In this document: piece after piece, positions 53,697-62,296 of the stretch | How positions within the stretch are numbered: position 1 is the first letter of the stretch | How the letters are laid out: every line of letters starts with the position of its first letter | Assembly (NCBI RefSeq): GCF_040207875.1 | Contig: NZ_CP157942.1 | Coordinates: forward strand, 248,001 to 312,000 | Reading direction: 5' to 3' | Source: Wolbachia endosymbiont of Armadillidium arcangelii | GTDB taxonomy: Bacteria > Pseudomonadota > Alphaproteobacteria > Rickettsiales > Anaplasmataceae | Length of the DNA: 64,000 nt | Program-made: the position numbers and the translations under genes | The notes under the pieces: model-generated | What the model saw: the letters and a program-made list of their open reading frames with translations, nothing else | Database searches by the model: none | Told to the model about the DNA's origin: nothing

Positions 53697-54224
53697 ATGA
53701 CAGTAAATGTTTTAGAAGATGATTCCCTCTGGGAAGCTAATGGAAAAGGGTGGGATCAGTCTGAGGAAGGGTTTTTGAATACAACTAAGGGTGTTGCTAG
53801 CGCAAATTGGCAATACGTATGTCACCATCCATACAAGACGGCCGCGACTTTTGTAGCAATTGCAGCAGTAGCTTCGCTTACAGCAGCTTATTTTTTGAGT
53901 CCAGCTTATGCGGCTTTCGTCGGTACGGTTGGAACAAAGGCTGCAACACTCGTTAGTCCTGCTATTACTGCAGTATCTGCATTTTTAGTTGCTCATCCAC
54001 TAGTTGCTAGTTTTATAGTTGTTGCTGCGGTGGCAGCTTTAATAGCTGCACCTGTATATGCATATATGAACAGTAGTAAGGCGGGTCAAATTGGTGGAGT
54101 GAAGGAGTTATTAAACAAAGTGAATGATACTACCAGGCTCGATGTAGGGAATCCGAAAACAGTTTTAGACAAGATTGCTGCAGAAGTCGGTTGGGAACAA
54201 AAAGCAGCCTCAACAAAAGGGTAG
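53697..54224 (+). CDS. Ala-rich small membrane protein, unknown
   Basis: 175 residues, not a family I recognise beyond Wolbachia. The polar N-terminus (about 1-45, with several Trp: DSLWEANGKGWD, ANWQYVCHH) is followed by three closely packed Ala/Val-rich helices (about 47-70, 74-97, 100-124) and a soluble charged tail with LLNKVNDTTRLDVGN and GWEQKAA. A near-consensus promoter, a strong AAGGAG ribosome-binding site 7 nt before the ATG, and a hairpin terminator make it a well-expressed one-gene unit. Function unknown. Membrane-associated surface or secreted roles are guesses. Confidence 0.75.
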   Translation: MTVNVLEDDSLWEANGKGWDQSEEGFLNTTKGVASANWQYVCHHPYKTAATFVAIAAVASLTAAYFLSPAYAAFVGTVGTKAATLVSPAITAVSAFLVAHPLVASFIVVAAVAALIAAPVYAYMNSSKAGQIGGVKELLNKVNDTTRLDVGNPKTVLDKIAAEVGWEQKAASTKG

Positions 54225-54240
54225 TTTCTATCCCTTTTTT
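54215..54240 (+). terminator. intrinsic terminator of the small membrane protein gene
   Basis: AAAAGGG at 54215-54221 pairs with CCCTTTT at 54232-54238 around a 10-nt loop, followed by more T residues. The stop codon lies within the hairpin loop region. Confidence 0.7.
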
Positions 54241-54256
54241 CATAGATATTTCTATT

Positions 54257-54300
54257 TTTTGCACCAGTGGAGTTACACTCTCTATAGGTGCAAAATTTTT
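54257..54300 (+). terminator. second hairpin with U-tract
   Basis: TTTTGCACC at 54257-54265 pairs perfectly with GGTGCAAAA at 54287-54295, with an inner AGTG/CACT stem, and TTTTT follows. It reinforces termination before ftsZ or acts as a structured spacer. Confidence 0.5.
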
Positions 54301-54447
54301 GCCTGTTGTTTTATGGTACTTGAGTATTATTAAGAATAAGTAAACCATATTTACTATTTATAGCCTATAGAAGTGAAAAGTATTTGCATATTATTAAAAA
54401 AGCGGTAACTTACTATCAAGTGAATTCGCTAAATTTGAGTAATTTAA

Positions 54448-55632
54448 ATGTCTATTGATCTTAGTCTGCCGGAGTTACCTATATTACACCCAAGGATTAC
54501 CGTTGTGGGAGTGGGTGGTGCTGGTGGAAATGCTGTGAACAACATGATTCAATCCAATTTACAAGGAGTAAATTTTGTTGTAGCAAATACCGATGCTCAA
54601 GCGTTAGAGAAGTCATTATGTGATAAAAAAATTCAACTTGGTATTAACTTAACTAAGGGCCTTGGTGCTGGTGCTTTGCCTGATGTTGGTAAAGGTGCAG
54701 CAGAAGAATCAATTGATGAAATTATGGAGCATATAAAAGATAGCCATATGCTCTTTATCACAGCAGGGATGGGTGGTGGTACTGGAACAGGTGCTGCACC
54801 GGTAATTGCAAAAGCAGCCAGAGAAGCAAGAGCGGTAGTTAAAGATAAAGGAGCAAAAGAAAAAAAGATACTGACTGTTGGAGTTGTAACTAAGCCGTTC
54901 GGTTTTGAAGGTGTGCGACGTATGCGCATTGCAGAGCTTGGACTTGAAGAGTTGCAAAAATACGTAGATACACTTATTGTCATTCCCAATCAAAATTTAT
55001 TTAGAATTGCTAACGAGAAAACTACATTTGCTGACGCATTTCAACTCGCCGATAATGTTCTGCATATTGGCATAAGAGGAGTAACTGATTTGATGATCAT
55101 GCCAGGACTGATTAATCTTGATTTTGCTGATATAGAAACAGTAATGAGTGAGATGGGTAAGGCAATGATTGGTACTGGAGAAGCAGAAGGAGAAGATAGG
55201 GCAATTAGTGCTGCAGAGGCTGCGATATCTAATCCATTGCTTGACAATGTATCAATGAAAGGTGCGCAAGGAATATTGATTAATATTACTGGTGGTGGAG
55301 ACATGACTCTATTTGAAGTTGATTCTGCAGCCAATAGAGTGCGTGAAGAAGTGGATGAAAATGCAAATATAATATTTGGTGCCACTTTTGATCAGGCGAT
55401 GGAGGGAAGAGTTAGAGTTTCTGTTCTTGCAACTGGCATTGATAGCTGTAACGACAATTCATCTGTTAATCAAAACAAGATCCCAGCAGAGGAAAAAAAT
55501 TTTAAATGGCCTTATAATCAAATTCCAACATTAGAAACAAAAGAATATGCTTCAACTGAGCAAACAAACGAAAGAGTTAAGTGGGGTAGCAATGTTTATG
55601 ATATACCAGCTTATTTAAGAAGAAAAAAATAA
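54448..55632 (+). CDS. ftsZ: cell division protein FtsZ
   Basis: 394 residues. Tubulin signature GGGTGTG at 109-115, T1-T3 loops (GVGGAGGNAVNNM, ANTDAQAL), and the T7 catalytic loop NLDFADIETVM. The C-terminal conserved peptide ends DIPAYLRRKK, the alphaproteobacterial form that binds FtsA or other anchors. The linker before it is variable (about 330-380). Forms the division ring. Its TAA overlaps the EVE gene ATG (TAATG). Confidence 0.98.
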   Translation: MSIDLSLPELPILHPRITVVGVGGAGGNAVNNMIQSNLQGVNFVVANTDAQALEKSLCDKKIQLGINLTKGLGAGALPDVGKGAAEESIDEIMEHIKDSHMLFITAGMGGGTGTGAAPVIAKAAREARAVVKDKGAKEKKILTVGVVTKPFGFEGVRRMRIAELGLEELQKYVDTLIVIPNQNLFRIANEKTTFADAFQLADNVLHIGIRGVTDLMIMPGLINLDFADIETVMSEMGKAMIGTGEAEGEDRAISAAEAAISNPLLDNVSMKGAQGILINITGGGDMTLFEVDSAANRVREEVDENANIIFGATFDQAMEGRVRVSVLATGIDSCNDNSSVNQNKIPAEEKNFKWPYNQIPTLETKEYASTEQTNERVKWGSNVYDIPAYLRRKK

Positions 55633-56030
55633 TGCAATTTTGGCTACTAAAGTCAGAACCAAGTGAATACTCGTGGCAAAAAATGGGAAAGGAGCAGGTG
55701 ACGCGGTGGAATGGTGTATGCAATTATCAAGCTCAAAATTACATGAGAGCTATGAAATTAGGCGACCTTGCATTTTTTTATCATACAGGTAAAGAGAGAG
55801 TTATACTTGGAATAGTTGAAGTATTAAAGGAGTATTATCATGTTTATAATTCCAAATTTGGACTAGTGAATGTAAAACTTTTGAAACCTTTAAGTAACCA
55901 AGTGACGTTAAAAAGTATAAAACAAAACCCACTTTTGAAAAATATGGTTATATTAAAACAATCACGTTTATCAGTTTCTCCAGTTTTAGAGACTGAGTGG
56001 AATGAAATAATAAGGATGAGTGATGTGTAA
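55632..56030 (+). CDS. EVE-domain protein
   Basis: 132 residues. The family start MQFWLLKSEPSEYSW, then RWNGVCNYQAQNYMRAMKLGDLAFFYHTG, is highly characteristic of the EVE/PUA-like fold related to YTH domains that bind modified bases. In bacteria, stand-alone EVE proteins may bind modified nucleobases in tRNA or DNA, but the role is not settled. TAATG junction with ftsZ suggests co-transcription. Length normal. Confidence 0.9.
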   Translation: MQFWLLKSEPSEYSWQKMGKEQVTRWNGVCNYQAQNYMRAMKLGDLAFFYHTGKERVILGIVEVLKEYYHVYNSKFGLVNVKLLKPLSNQVTLKSIKQNPLLKNMVILKQSRLSVSPVLETEWNEIIRMSDV

Positions 56031-56369
56031 TACCTGTTGCCAAACAATATTACCTCAGCACACAACATACAGCTGTATGAGTGTTTGTTTCGAAGTAGCC
56101 GATTTTTCATCAAACACAAAGCAGTGCTTGACACTGGAATCTGCCTGTAATGCAACCACATTAAAAATGTTGTGTTTTAATATAGCTTTTATATTCACTC
56201 ACCTAATATCTAATCAGAATTCCTGGATCCCAATGTCGGGGCACTGGGATGGCATCCTTCTAGTGTACAATATTCGTATAGTTGTATGTATGATACGATG
56301 GTCTATAACTCTTCTTTTTTGGGTTTCAATGTCAAGTTATGGGATAATGTCCTTTCTGGTGCGTTATTC
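56031..56369. other. intergenic region with inverted repeat pair
   Basis: 339 nt with no gene. It contains two copies of the palindromic repeat family in opposite orientation (56120-56141 and 56222-56255), separated by AT-rich DNA. An upstream in-frame extension of ybeY to 56286 exists but reads repeat-derived sequence and lacks a ribosome-binding site. Confidence 0.6.
56120..56255. repeat. palindromic repeat pair, inverted
   Basis: The first copy reads GCAGTGCTTGACACTGGAATC (56121-56141), split here into CAGTG and CACTG arms. The second reads GGATCCCAATGTCGGGGCAC and then TGGGATGGC, whose complement matches the repeat core at 41.9 kb (CATCCCAGTGCC...GGATCCAGG). Together they can fold into a large hairpin. 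Confidence 0.55.
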
Positions 56370-56828
56370 ATGTTAGAAGTAAACATTCTTGATAAGAGGT
56401 GGCATAGTATTACGGAGGACCCAGAGAGTTTTGTATTAAATATTATTAATGCTTCTCTAAAAGAATTAATAATAGACCACTATAAACCAAATATATCAAT
56501 AGCTCTCGCTGATGATAACTTGCTACATCAACTTAATCTTAAGTTTAGAAAAATAGACAAGCCAACTAATGTACTATCATTTCCATGCGAACAATTATCT
56601 AGTAAATGTGATCTAGGAGACATAGCAATTGCAATAGATACAATAGAAAGAGAGTCTCATGAGTACTGTATATCCATCCTTACTCACACTGCACACATGT
56701 TAGTTCATGGATTATTGCATTTACTTGGCTATGATCATCAAAAAGAAGATGAGGAAATTATAATGAAGAATTTAGAAAATAAGATTTTAGCTTTGCTTGA
56801 ATTTGAAAAGGAAAAGTATGGTAGATAA
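56370..56828 (+). CDS. ybeY: endoribonuclease YbeY (rRNA maturation)
   Basis: 152 residues from the ATG at 56370 (MLEVNILDKRW). The longer frame back to 56286 would add 28 residues of repeat-derived sequence and is rejected. The zinc motif is intact: LVHGLLHLLGYDHQKEDE, the HGxLHLxGYDH signature, preceded by LGDIAIAIDTIERE. Involved in 16S rRNA 3' maturation and 70S quality control. Confidence 0.94.
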   Translation: MLEVNILDKRWHSITEDPESFVLNIINASLKELIIDHYKPNISIALADDNLLHQLNLKFRKIDKPTNVLSFPCEQLSSKCDLGDIAIAIDTIERESHEYCISILTHTAHMLVHGLLHLLGYDHQKEDEEIIMKNLENKILALLEFEKEKYGR

Positions 56829-56883
56829 TACCAAAATATGTTATTTACAAATAAAGGGGTTTTAGCTGTAAAAGGTAAGCAAT

Positions 56884-57672
56884 ATGGTTCAGTTTTCTTT
56901 GCCAAAGAATTCTAAAGTTAATAAAAAGGGCAAAATTTATCCTACTCCTACTGGAGCAAAAAATATTAGAAGATTTCAAATTTACCGTTGGTCTGCTGAT
57001 GATGATAAAAATCCAAGAATAGACACATTTTTTATCGATATGGATAATTGTGGTCCTATGGTACTTGATGCATTAATAAAAATAAAGGACGAAATAGATT
57101 CGACCTTAACTTTTAGACGTTCTTGCAGAGAAGGGATATGTGGATCTTGTGCAATGAATATAGATGGTACCAACACTCTTGCATGCACTAAATCTATATG
57201 TGATATAAAAGGTGAAATAAAAATATATCCACTACCTCATATGTTTATAGTAAAGGATCTAGTTTCAGATCTAAGCCAATTTTATGAGCAGTATAAATCA
57301 ATTAAGCCTTGGTTACAGACAGACAAACCTACCCTGCCGAATAAAGAATATCCTCAATCTCCTGAAGATAGAAAAAAATTAGATGGTCTGTCTGATTGTA
57401 TACTATGTGCTTGCTGTTCGACTGGTTGCCCAAGCTATTGGTGGAATAGTGATAAATTTTTAGGGCCAGCAATATTACTGCAAGCTTACAGATGGATTGC
57501 CGACAGTCGTGATAATAAGACAGGAGAAAGACTTGATTCTTTAAACGACCCATTTAAGTTGTATCGTTGTCATACAATAATGAACTGTACAAAAACCTGT
57601 CCGAAAGGGCTTAATCCAGCAAGAGCGATAGCAAAAGTAAAACAGCTCATGGTAGAGAGAGAAGGAGTTTGA
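56884..57672 (+). CDS. sdhB: succinate dehydrogenase iron-sulfur subunit
   Basis: 262 residues. [2Fe-2S] ligands in CREGICGSCAMNIDG and a later Cys in LACTKSI. The [4Fe-4S]/[3Fe-4S] domain has CILCACCSTGCPSYWW and CHTIMNCTKTCPKGLNP. Connects the flavoprotein SdhA to quinone in complex II. sdhA, sdhC and sdhD are not adjacent, as is common in the group. Intact. Confidence 0.97.
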   Translation: MVQFSLPKNSKVNKKGKIYPTPTGAKNIRRFQIYRWSADDDKNPRIDTFFIDMDNCGPMVLDALIKIKDEIDSTLTFRRSCREGICGSCAMNIDGTNTLACTKSICDIKGEIKIYPLPHMFIVKDLVSDLSQFYEQYKSIKPWLQTDKPTLPNKEYPQSPEDRKKLDGLSDCILCACCSTGCPSYWWNSDKFLGPAILLQAYRWIADSRDNKTGERLDSLNDPFKLYRCHTIMNCTKTCPKGLNPARAIAKVKQLMVEREGV

Positions 57673-57675
57673 GCA

Positions 57676-58812
57676 TTATTTCTTACACTCTTCGTAAGAA
57701 AATAGTAAACCCTCTGAAGCGTAGGGTATTGTTAATACTCTAAACGTTCTTCCATTCATGAAATGCATTGTTTCATCATATGATTCAAATAATCCTTTGA
57801 ACAACTCATGTCTTTGTTTACTAATAGTTTGAAAATCCTCTTTTCCTAAAAGCTTTTTAGATTCGAATAGGTAAAGCATAATTTCGTGATAAGTTGGGTC
57901 AGATGCCAAAAATTTTGGGTCAAACTGAAAAGTTTTTATAAAAGCATTATTATAAAATTTTAACTCTTGATTCTTACTATATATCGCTACAGCAATCGAT
58001 AACTTCTCAAGCAAACTTTTTTGTGCAGCCAAACAATTGTTTAGCTCAGTATGTAATTTTTCTTCATCACTAACATCTTTTCCATACATTACCATGCTAC
58101 TAGAATTTTGTATTGGAACTTTAACAAAATTAAAAACCTTAGGTTCGTTCTTGTAAGTTATTACACACTTTCCTGGTTTTACGTTATAGGAGCCACTCGC
58201 AACAGTAAATTTTTTAGAGCTGCCTATATATTTATCATAAAATAAGTTATAAAACCTTACTTTTTCATTCTTGTTGCACTTCAGTATTGGAAATGGTAAA
58301 GAGTCAAAAACTTTTTTATAGCTTTCCACTTCTCGCATAAGCTTACTATTTTCTAACTCAAGTTCGTTAGCTTTTATCTTATAATCTGAGATATTCCTTA
58401 TCCATAACAACACACCAATCACGTTATTAGAGTAATCTATTATGCTTCTACCATAACATGTACAATAAACCTCACTGTCTTTTGACTTTAAATCTAGAGT
58501 AAAAGATTTATTTATTTCCTTTGCCTCAGCAAAGCTTGTAATTAAGCTTTCTGATTGCTCAAAAAAATTTACAAACTCATTAAACGAATAAAAAACAGTA
58601 TTAAGCAAAATTAGTAAATTGGGAGAGAACTTTTCTATACGTTTTTTTGCATCCCAAATATAAAATCCATCATTTACAGTATCTATTAAATTATTTATGA
58701 TAACATTTTGATGTTGTAAGTCTTTAATTTTATTACTAATTTTTAATTTAGAATATGAGAAAAAGAAGAATATTAGAATTAATATTAAAATTACTTCATA
58801 CAAAAAAAACAT
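57676..58812 (-). CDS. membrane-anchored multi-PAS protein lacking a kinase
   Basis: 378 residues. One N-terminal membrane helix (about 3-21), a short coiled-coil (KISNKIKDLQHQNVII), then three PAS-like units: about 45-150 (NDGFYIWDAKKRIEKFSPN to VIGVLLWIRNISDYK), 165-255 (VFDSLPFPILKCNKNEKVRFYN to MVMYGKDVSDEEK) and 270-378 (LSIAVAIYSKNQELKFYNNAF to end). In alphaproteobacterial sensor kinases of this layout (PleC/DivL-like) a HisKA-HATPase module would follow. Here the protein ends after the third PAS, and the next gene is sdhB on the other strand only 3 nt away. It may modulate another kinase or be a reduced sensor. Paired chromosomally with ctrA 2.6 kb away. Confidence 0.75.
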   Translation of the reverse strand: MFFLYEVILILILIFFFFSYSKLKISNKIKDLQHQNVIINNLIDTVNDGFYIWDAKKRIEKFSPNLLILLNTVFYSFNEFVNFFEQSESLITSFAEAKEINKSFTLDLKSKDSEVYCTCYGRSIIDYSNNVIGVLLWIRNISDYKIKANELELENSKLMREVESYKKVFDSLPFPILKCNKNEKVRFYNLFYDKYIGSSKKFTVASGSYNVKPGKCVITYKNEPKVFNFVKVPIQNSSSMVMYGKDVSDEEKLHTELNNCLAAQKSLLEKLSIAVAIYSKNQELKFYNNAFIKTFQFDPKFLASDPTYHEIMLYLFESKKLLGKEDFQTISKQRHELFKGLFESYDETMHFMNGRTFRVLTIPYASEGLLFSYEECKK

Positions 58813-58860
58813 AGCGTTGTTAAAACGAACGTAAAAACTTGCAACTGCTCAGCAAAGAAA

Positions 58861-59640
58861 TTATACTGAAGAGGTATATAGATAAAGGTTGCCCAACATC
58901 TGAAAACCTAACCTCTTGTAAAGGTTTACAGAAGGTTTCATACAATGTGCTACTACATATTTGCATTCAAGTTGCTTAGCTATCTTTATTCTTTCTAAAA
59001 CAATTTGAGTACCTAACCCATGATCCCTATAAATTGGCAAAACCCCATCACTATAAAAACCAGCTACGCTGTCTTGAATATAAAGACCGCATGTCCCAAT
59101 AATTTCATTATTTAATTTTACAAGAAAAAATCTTAATCCTGAGCTCTTATCATCATAATTTGATAACCGGCGAAAAAATGTGCTGACAATTCCAACATTA
59201 TGATAAAAAATTTTAGAAGTGTGCAAATCTAACTGTTCTAAGAGTTCACTACTATTTACAATATTCAATCTCAAATTCGGAACAGCATCAGCAGGTAAAA
59301 AATAATTTTTCATATTAAGTAAAGCTTTTTTGGGTGTGCTAACGTGTTTTATTTCATACTTTTCTAAAATATCTCTTGTTTTTAGATGTGAGTCCATTAC
59401 CCATGTTGCTTCTATATTTCTTGCTCTGAGATAATCTAGAGTTCTCCATATAGAAAGCTCAGTACATTGATCTTCACAAAACACAAAATTAAATAATGAC
59501 TCCCTAGTACCATTTATTGTAAATATAATGTTATCAAATCTATCATGTATTTCCCACTTGGATAAATTCGTTGCATAAAGTATATAATCCTTCAGGTTTT
59601 GAACAATTAAGTTTGAATAATAAATTTTTTTATCCTGCAT
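58861..59640 (-). CDS. GNAT-family N-acetyltransferase
   Basis: 259 residues. The C-terminal third has the GNAT core: GTCGLYIQDSVAGFYSDGVLPIYRDHGLGTQIV, whose Q/R-x-x-G-x-G/A acetyl-CoA loop reads RDHGLGT, followed by QLECKYVVAHCMKPSVNLYKRLGF. The N-terminal half is variable and probably sets the substrate, which is unknown. It overlaps pgpA by 11 nt and is likely co-transcribed with gpsA-pgpA. Confidence 0.85.
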   Translation of the reverse strand: MQDKKIYYSNLIVQNLKDYILYATNLSKWEIHDRFDNIIFTINGTRESLFNFVFCEDQCTELSIWRTLDYLRARNIEATWVMDSHLKTRDILEKYEIKHVSTPKKALLNMKNYFLPADAVPNLRLNIVNSSELLEQLDLHTSKIFYHNVGIVSTFFRRLSNYDDKSSGLRFFLVKLNNEIIGTCGLYIQDSVAGFYSDGVLPIYRDHGLGTQIVLERIKIAKQLECKYVVAHCMKPSVNLYKRLGFQMLGNLYLYTSSV

Positions 59641-60112
59641 AAACCAACAATAAACAATAAAAGGCTCCTATAAAAACGCAGGCTAAAATTGCAGCTACAA
59701 CATCATCTAGCATAATACCCAAAGGACCTTTGGTATTCCTATCAATCAAATTTATAGGCCACACTTTTATTATATCAAAAAACCTAAAGGAGAAAAAGCA
59801 CGCCAACAATACAGAGCTATTCATTTCTTGGTCTAATAATATTGAAACTAGAAGTACTGTCAGCAATTGACCAACTACTTCATCAATTACTACCTCTTTT
59901 GGATCACATGGAGCTTTGTAATGTTGTATATAATTGCCTGTAGACCATAATCCAATCAAAAATAAAAAAAAAATAATTGCTACACCTAAAATTCTGTCAC
60001 TCAGTATTACGGGAACAATTGGGTAAGCAGCCAAGCTGCCTATAGTACCTGGCATGTTTTTTACCGTGCCAGATAGCCACCATGTTGATATCAGTTTATA
60101 TAAAAATTTCAT
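59630..60112 (-). CDS. pgpA: phosphatidylglycerophosphatase A
   Basis: A 160-residue inner-membrane enzyme that removes phosphate from phosphatidylglycerophosphate to give phosphatidylglycerol. The motif string GTVKNMPGTIGSLAAYP near the start, DPKEVVIDEVVGQ and FFSFRFFDIIKVWPIN are the family landmarks, with several hydrophobic helices. It overlaps the GNAT gene and follows gpsA, so lipid head-group genes cluster here. Confidence 0.94.
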   Translation of the reverse strand: MKFLYKLISTWWLSGTVKNMPGTIGSLAAYPIVPVILSDRILGVAIIFFLFLIGLWSTGNYIQHYKAPCDPKEVVIDEVVGQLLTVLLVSILLDQEMNSSVLLACFFSFRFFDIIKVWPINLIDRNTKGPLGIMLDDVVAAILACVFIGAFYCLLLVYAG

Positions 60113-60131
60113 AATATACCGAAATACAAAA

Positions 60132-61115
60132 CTAAGTTACAAGAACAGAAATAGTATCTTTTATGGAGGTATTTTCATATAATAATCTATAGATCGCTTC
60201 ACATACAGGCATTTTTATCTTTAGCTTTCCTGCTAAATCAAACGCGGACTTAGCAGTGTTAAAGCCTTCAATCACTGATTTGCCTTCTGATAAAATTTGC
60301 TGAACATCAAAGCTATTGTTATTACTACCTACTTTAAATCCAAAAGATAGATTTCTTGAATTCAAGGATGTGCATGTCATAACTAGATCACCTAAACATG
60401 CTGGCCCAAGTAGTGTATTCATATCTATATTATGGTCACCAACTTTTGCCGAGTATAAATTCTTAATTTCGCTCATACTCTTCGTAATCAATGCTGCATG
60501 AGCATTAAACCCAAGCTTGCTACCTAGAACAATCCCACATGCTATAGCAAAAACATTCTTTAACGCTGCACAAACTTGTATACCTATAACATCGCTACTG
60601 AGATATAACTTAACGTTTTCTTGCTGTAGCTCTGATACTAGTTTTGGACATAATACATCATTTTGACATGCAAGAACCATCGAATATGGTAATTCTCTTG
60701 CAACTTCTATAGCAAAACTAGGGCCAGAAAAAACAGCAATAGGATTATTAGGTAAAACTTCATTGACTATTTCACTAGGTAATTTTAATGTAGATTTTTC
60801 TATTCCTTTACAAGCCAAAATTACTGCTGCATTTTTTTTTAGGTTACAATCATGCAATTGATGACATATTTCCCTTAGAGACTGAGTGGGAACAGCTAGG
60901 ATTATTACTGAAGCATTAACTGTATCTTCAATAGCTAATTTTACTGATACATTATCAGAAATTGGATAACCAGGTAGCTTGTCACTTTCTCTTTTTTCCT
61001 TAATTGATTCAAATGTGGCCTCATTGCGAGTCCACAAAATTACATTTTTCTTACTACTTAGTGAAATTGCAATTGCTGTACCCCATGCACCAGCACCTAA
61101 AATTGATATTGCCAC
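60132..61115 (-). CDS. gpsA: glycerol-3-phosphate dehydrogenase [NAD(P)+]
   Basis: A 327-residue enzyme that makes sn-glycerol 3-phosphate for phospholipids. Dinucleotide motif GAGAWGTAIA at the start, SGPSFAIEVARELP, catalytic Lys in ALKNVFAIACGIVLG and the C-terminal EGFNTAKSAFDLA, MPVCEAIYRLLYE. Typical length. First gene of a gpsA-pgpA-GNAT unit divergent from ctrA. Confidence 0.97.
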   Translation of the reverse strand: MAISILGAGAWGTAIAISLSSKKNVILWTRNEATFESIKEKRESDKLPGYPISDNVSVKLAIEDTVNASVIILAVPTQSLREICHQLHDCNLKKNAAVILACKGIEKSTLKLPSEIVNEVLPNNPIAVFSGPSFAIEVARELPYSMVLACQNDVLCPKLVSELQQENVKLYLSSDVIGIQVCAALKNVFAIACGIVLGSKLGFNAHAALITKSMSEIKNLYSAKVGDHNIDMNTLLGPACLGDLVMTCTSLNSRNLSFGFKVGSNNNSFDVQQILSEGKSVIEGFNTAKSAFDLAGKLKIKMPVCEAIYRLLYENTSIKDTISVLVT

Positions 61116-61196
61116 TCAATATTCCTGAAAGTATTACTTATAATTTAAAATAGTAAAACAAGTAAATTAAAAATATAACATAGATATAAAAAATAG

Positions 61197-61211
61197 TTAA
61201 ATATCTATTAA
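61197..61211. promoter_or_regulatory. candidate CtrA binding site 1
   Basis: TTAA-ATATCTA-TTAA, a perfect full-site match, 86 nt upstream of the gpsA ATG. In DNA this AT-rich a chance match is plausible. Confidence 0.35.
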
Positions 61212-61333
61212 CTTAAGTATTCTTTTAATAAGAATAGCTTTTTTTCAATATTTACTAAAAATACTATTATTATTATAGTATATAATATATCTATTATATT
61301 TTAGATCTACTTGTATAATTTTGGAACGACATG

Positions 61334-61348
61334 TTAACTATTAATTAA
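61334..61348. promoter_or_regulatory. candidate CtrA binding site 2
   Basis: TTAA-CTATTAA-TTAA, a perfect full-site match, 100 nt upstream of the ctrA ATG, where autoregulation would be expected. Confidence 0.42.
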
Positions 61349-61447
61349 TAAGTGTAATTTCTATTATTCGTTAATAAAAATTTGATTTGTTACTTTCCTT
61401 GGTTATATATATTACTAAAATTATAAATTATTTATGGGGTGTAAAAT

Positions 61448-62215
61448 ATGCGTATATTATTAATTGAAGATGATCAAGTAAGTGCAAAGACTGTAGTTAA
61501 TGCTTTAGCTTCCGATGGACATTTTTGCGACGTTGTTACTTCTGCACAAGATTATAACAATAATATGGTTTCCTCGGGTGGAGATTGTTACGATCTAGTT
61601 ATTCTAGATATACACCTGCCTGGTGATATTGATGGATATGATATACTGTTAAGATTAAGAAGTGCAAAAATCAAAGTTCCTGTTTTAATACTTTCATGTA
61701 TCTCCGCCGTCAACCATAAAGCTAAAGGACTTGGGTATGGTGCCGATGATTACTTAACCAAGCCATTTCATAAGAGCGAATTATTAGCTCGAATGAAGGC
61801 CATAGTGCGTCGTACTAAAGGTCATCCCGAATCAGTGATAAAGATTGGTAATATAAATATCAATTTTGACCACAGGGTTGTTGAAGTGAAAGGCAAAACG
61901 GTTCACCTTACTAACAAAGAGTATTCCATGATAGAATTGTTGGCATTACGTAAAGGAACGGTTTTGACAAAAGAAATGTTTTTAAACCATCTTTACAATG
62001 GCTTGGACGAACCTTCAGATAACAAGATAGTTGATGTTTTTATGTGCAAATTACGTAAGAAACTTGAAAATGCAAATGATGGAATAAGCCACATAGAAAC
62101 CGTTTGGGGCAGAGGATATGTTCTAAAAGAATACATTGACGATGAAGAATATTCTAATGCTATAGGCGAAAGTAGTAGTGGATATCAAACAGAACAAGTT
62201 AAGGACAGTGCGTGA
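61448..62215 (+). CDS. ctrA: cell-cycle response regulator CtrA
   Basis: 255 residues. Receiver domain with acidic pocket (IEDDQ, 7-9), phosphoacceptor Asp54 in LVILDIHLPGD and Lys105 in DDYLTKPFHK. OmpR-type winged helix (about 120-230) with the CtrA-specific TNKEYSMIELLALRKGTVLTKEMFLNHLY and HIETVWGRGYVLKE. A few residues are inserted in the receiver relative to Caulobacter, and the tail (EDDEEY.. to KDSA) is extended. CtrA controls cell-cycle and developmental genes. Anaplasmataceae use it with CckA. Two candidate CtrA boxes lie upstream. Confidence 0.94.
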   Translation: MRILLIEDDQVSAKTVVNALASDGHFCDVVTSAQDYNNNMVSSGGDCYDLVILDIHLPGDIDGYDILLRLRSAKIKVPVLILSCISAVNHKAKGLGYGADDYLTKPFHKSELLARMKAIVRRTKGHPESVIKIGNININFDHRVVEVKGKTVHLTNKEYSMIELLALRKGTVLTKEMFLNHLYNGLDEPSDNKIVDVFMCKLRKKLENANDGISHIETVWGRGYVLKEYIDDEEYSNAIGESSSGYQTEQVKDSA

Positions 62216-62296
62216 AATTATTTATTTATCCATTCATTAAAGCAGCAAAATAGGTAGACTAAGTAAGATAAAAATCAATCGTAAAAGTGAGGTAAC

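Larger units (their letters stand above)
61116..61447. other. divergent gpsA/ctrA intergenic region with candidate CtrA boxes
   Basis: 332 nt, extremely AT-rich. Two full TTAA-N7-TTAA matches occur: 61197-61211 (spacer ATATCTA) and 61334-61348 (spacer CTATTAA). This is the full CtrA recognition motif known from alphaproteobacteria. A Shine-Dalgarno-like GGGGTG precedes the ctrA ATG. No gene or stable RNA was found here. Confidence 0.5.

Noticed and set aside
56286..56369. 28-residue N-terminal extension of YbeY
   Set aside because: It translates repeat-derived DNA, has no ribosome-binding site, and the family begins at the ATG at 56370.
61197..61348. Origin of replication in the AT-rich gap upstream of ctrA
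   Set aside because: No DnaA-box cluster was recognised and the usual Anaplasmataceae origin neighbours are absent. AT richness alone is not evidence.
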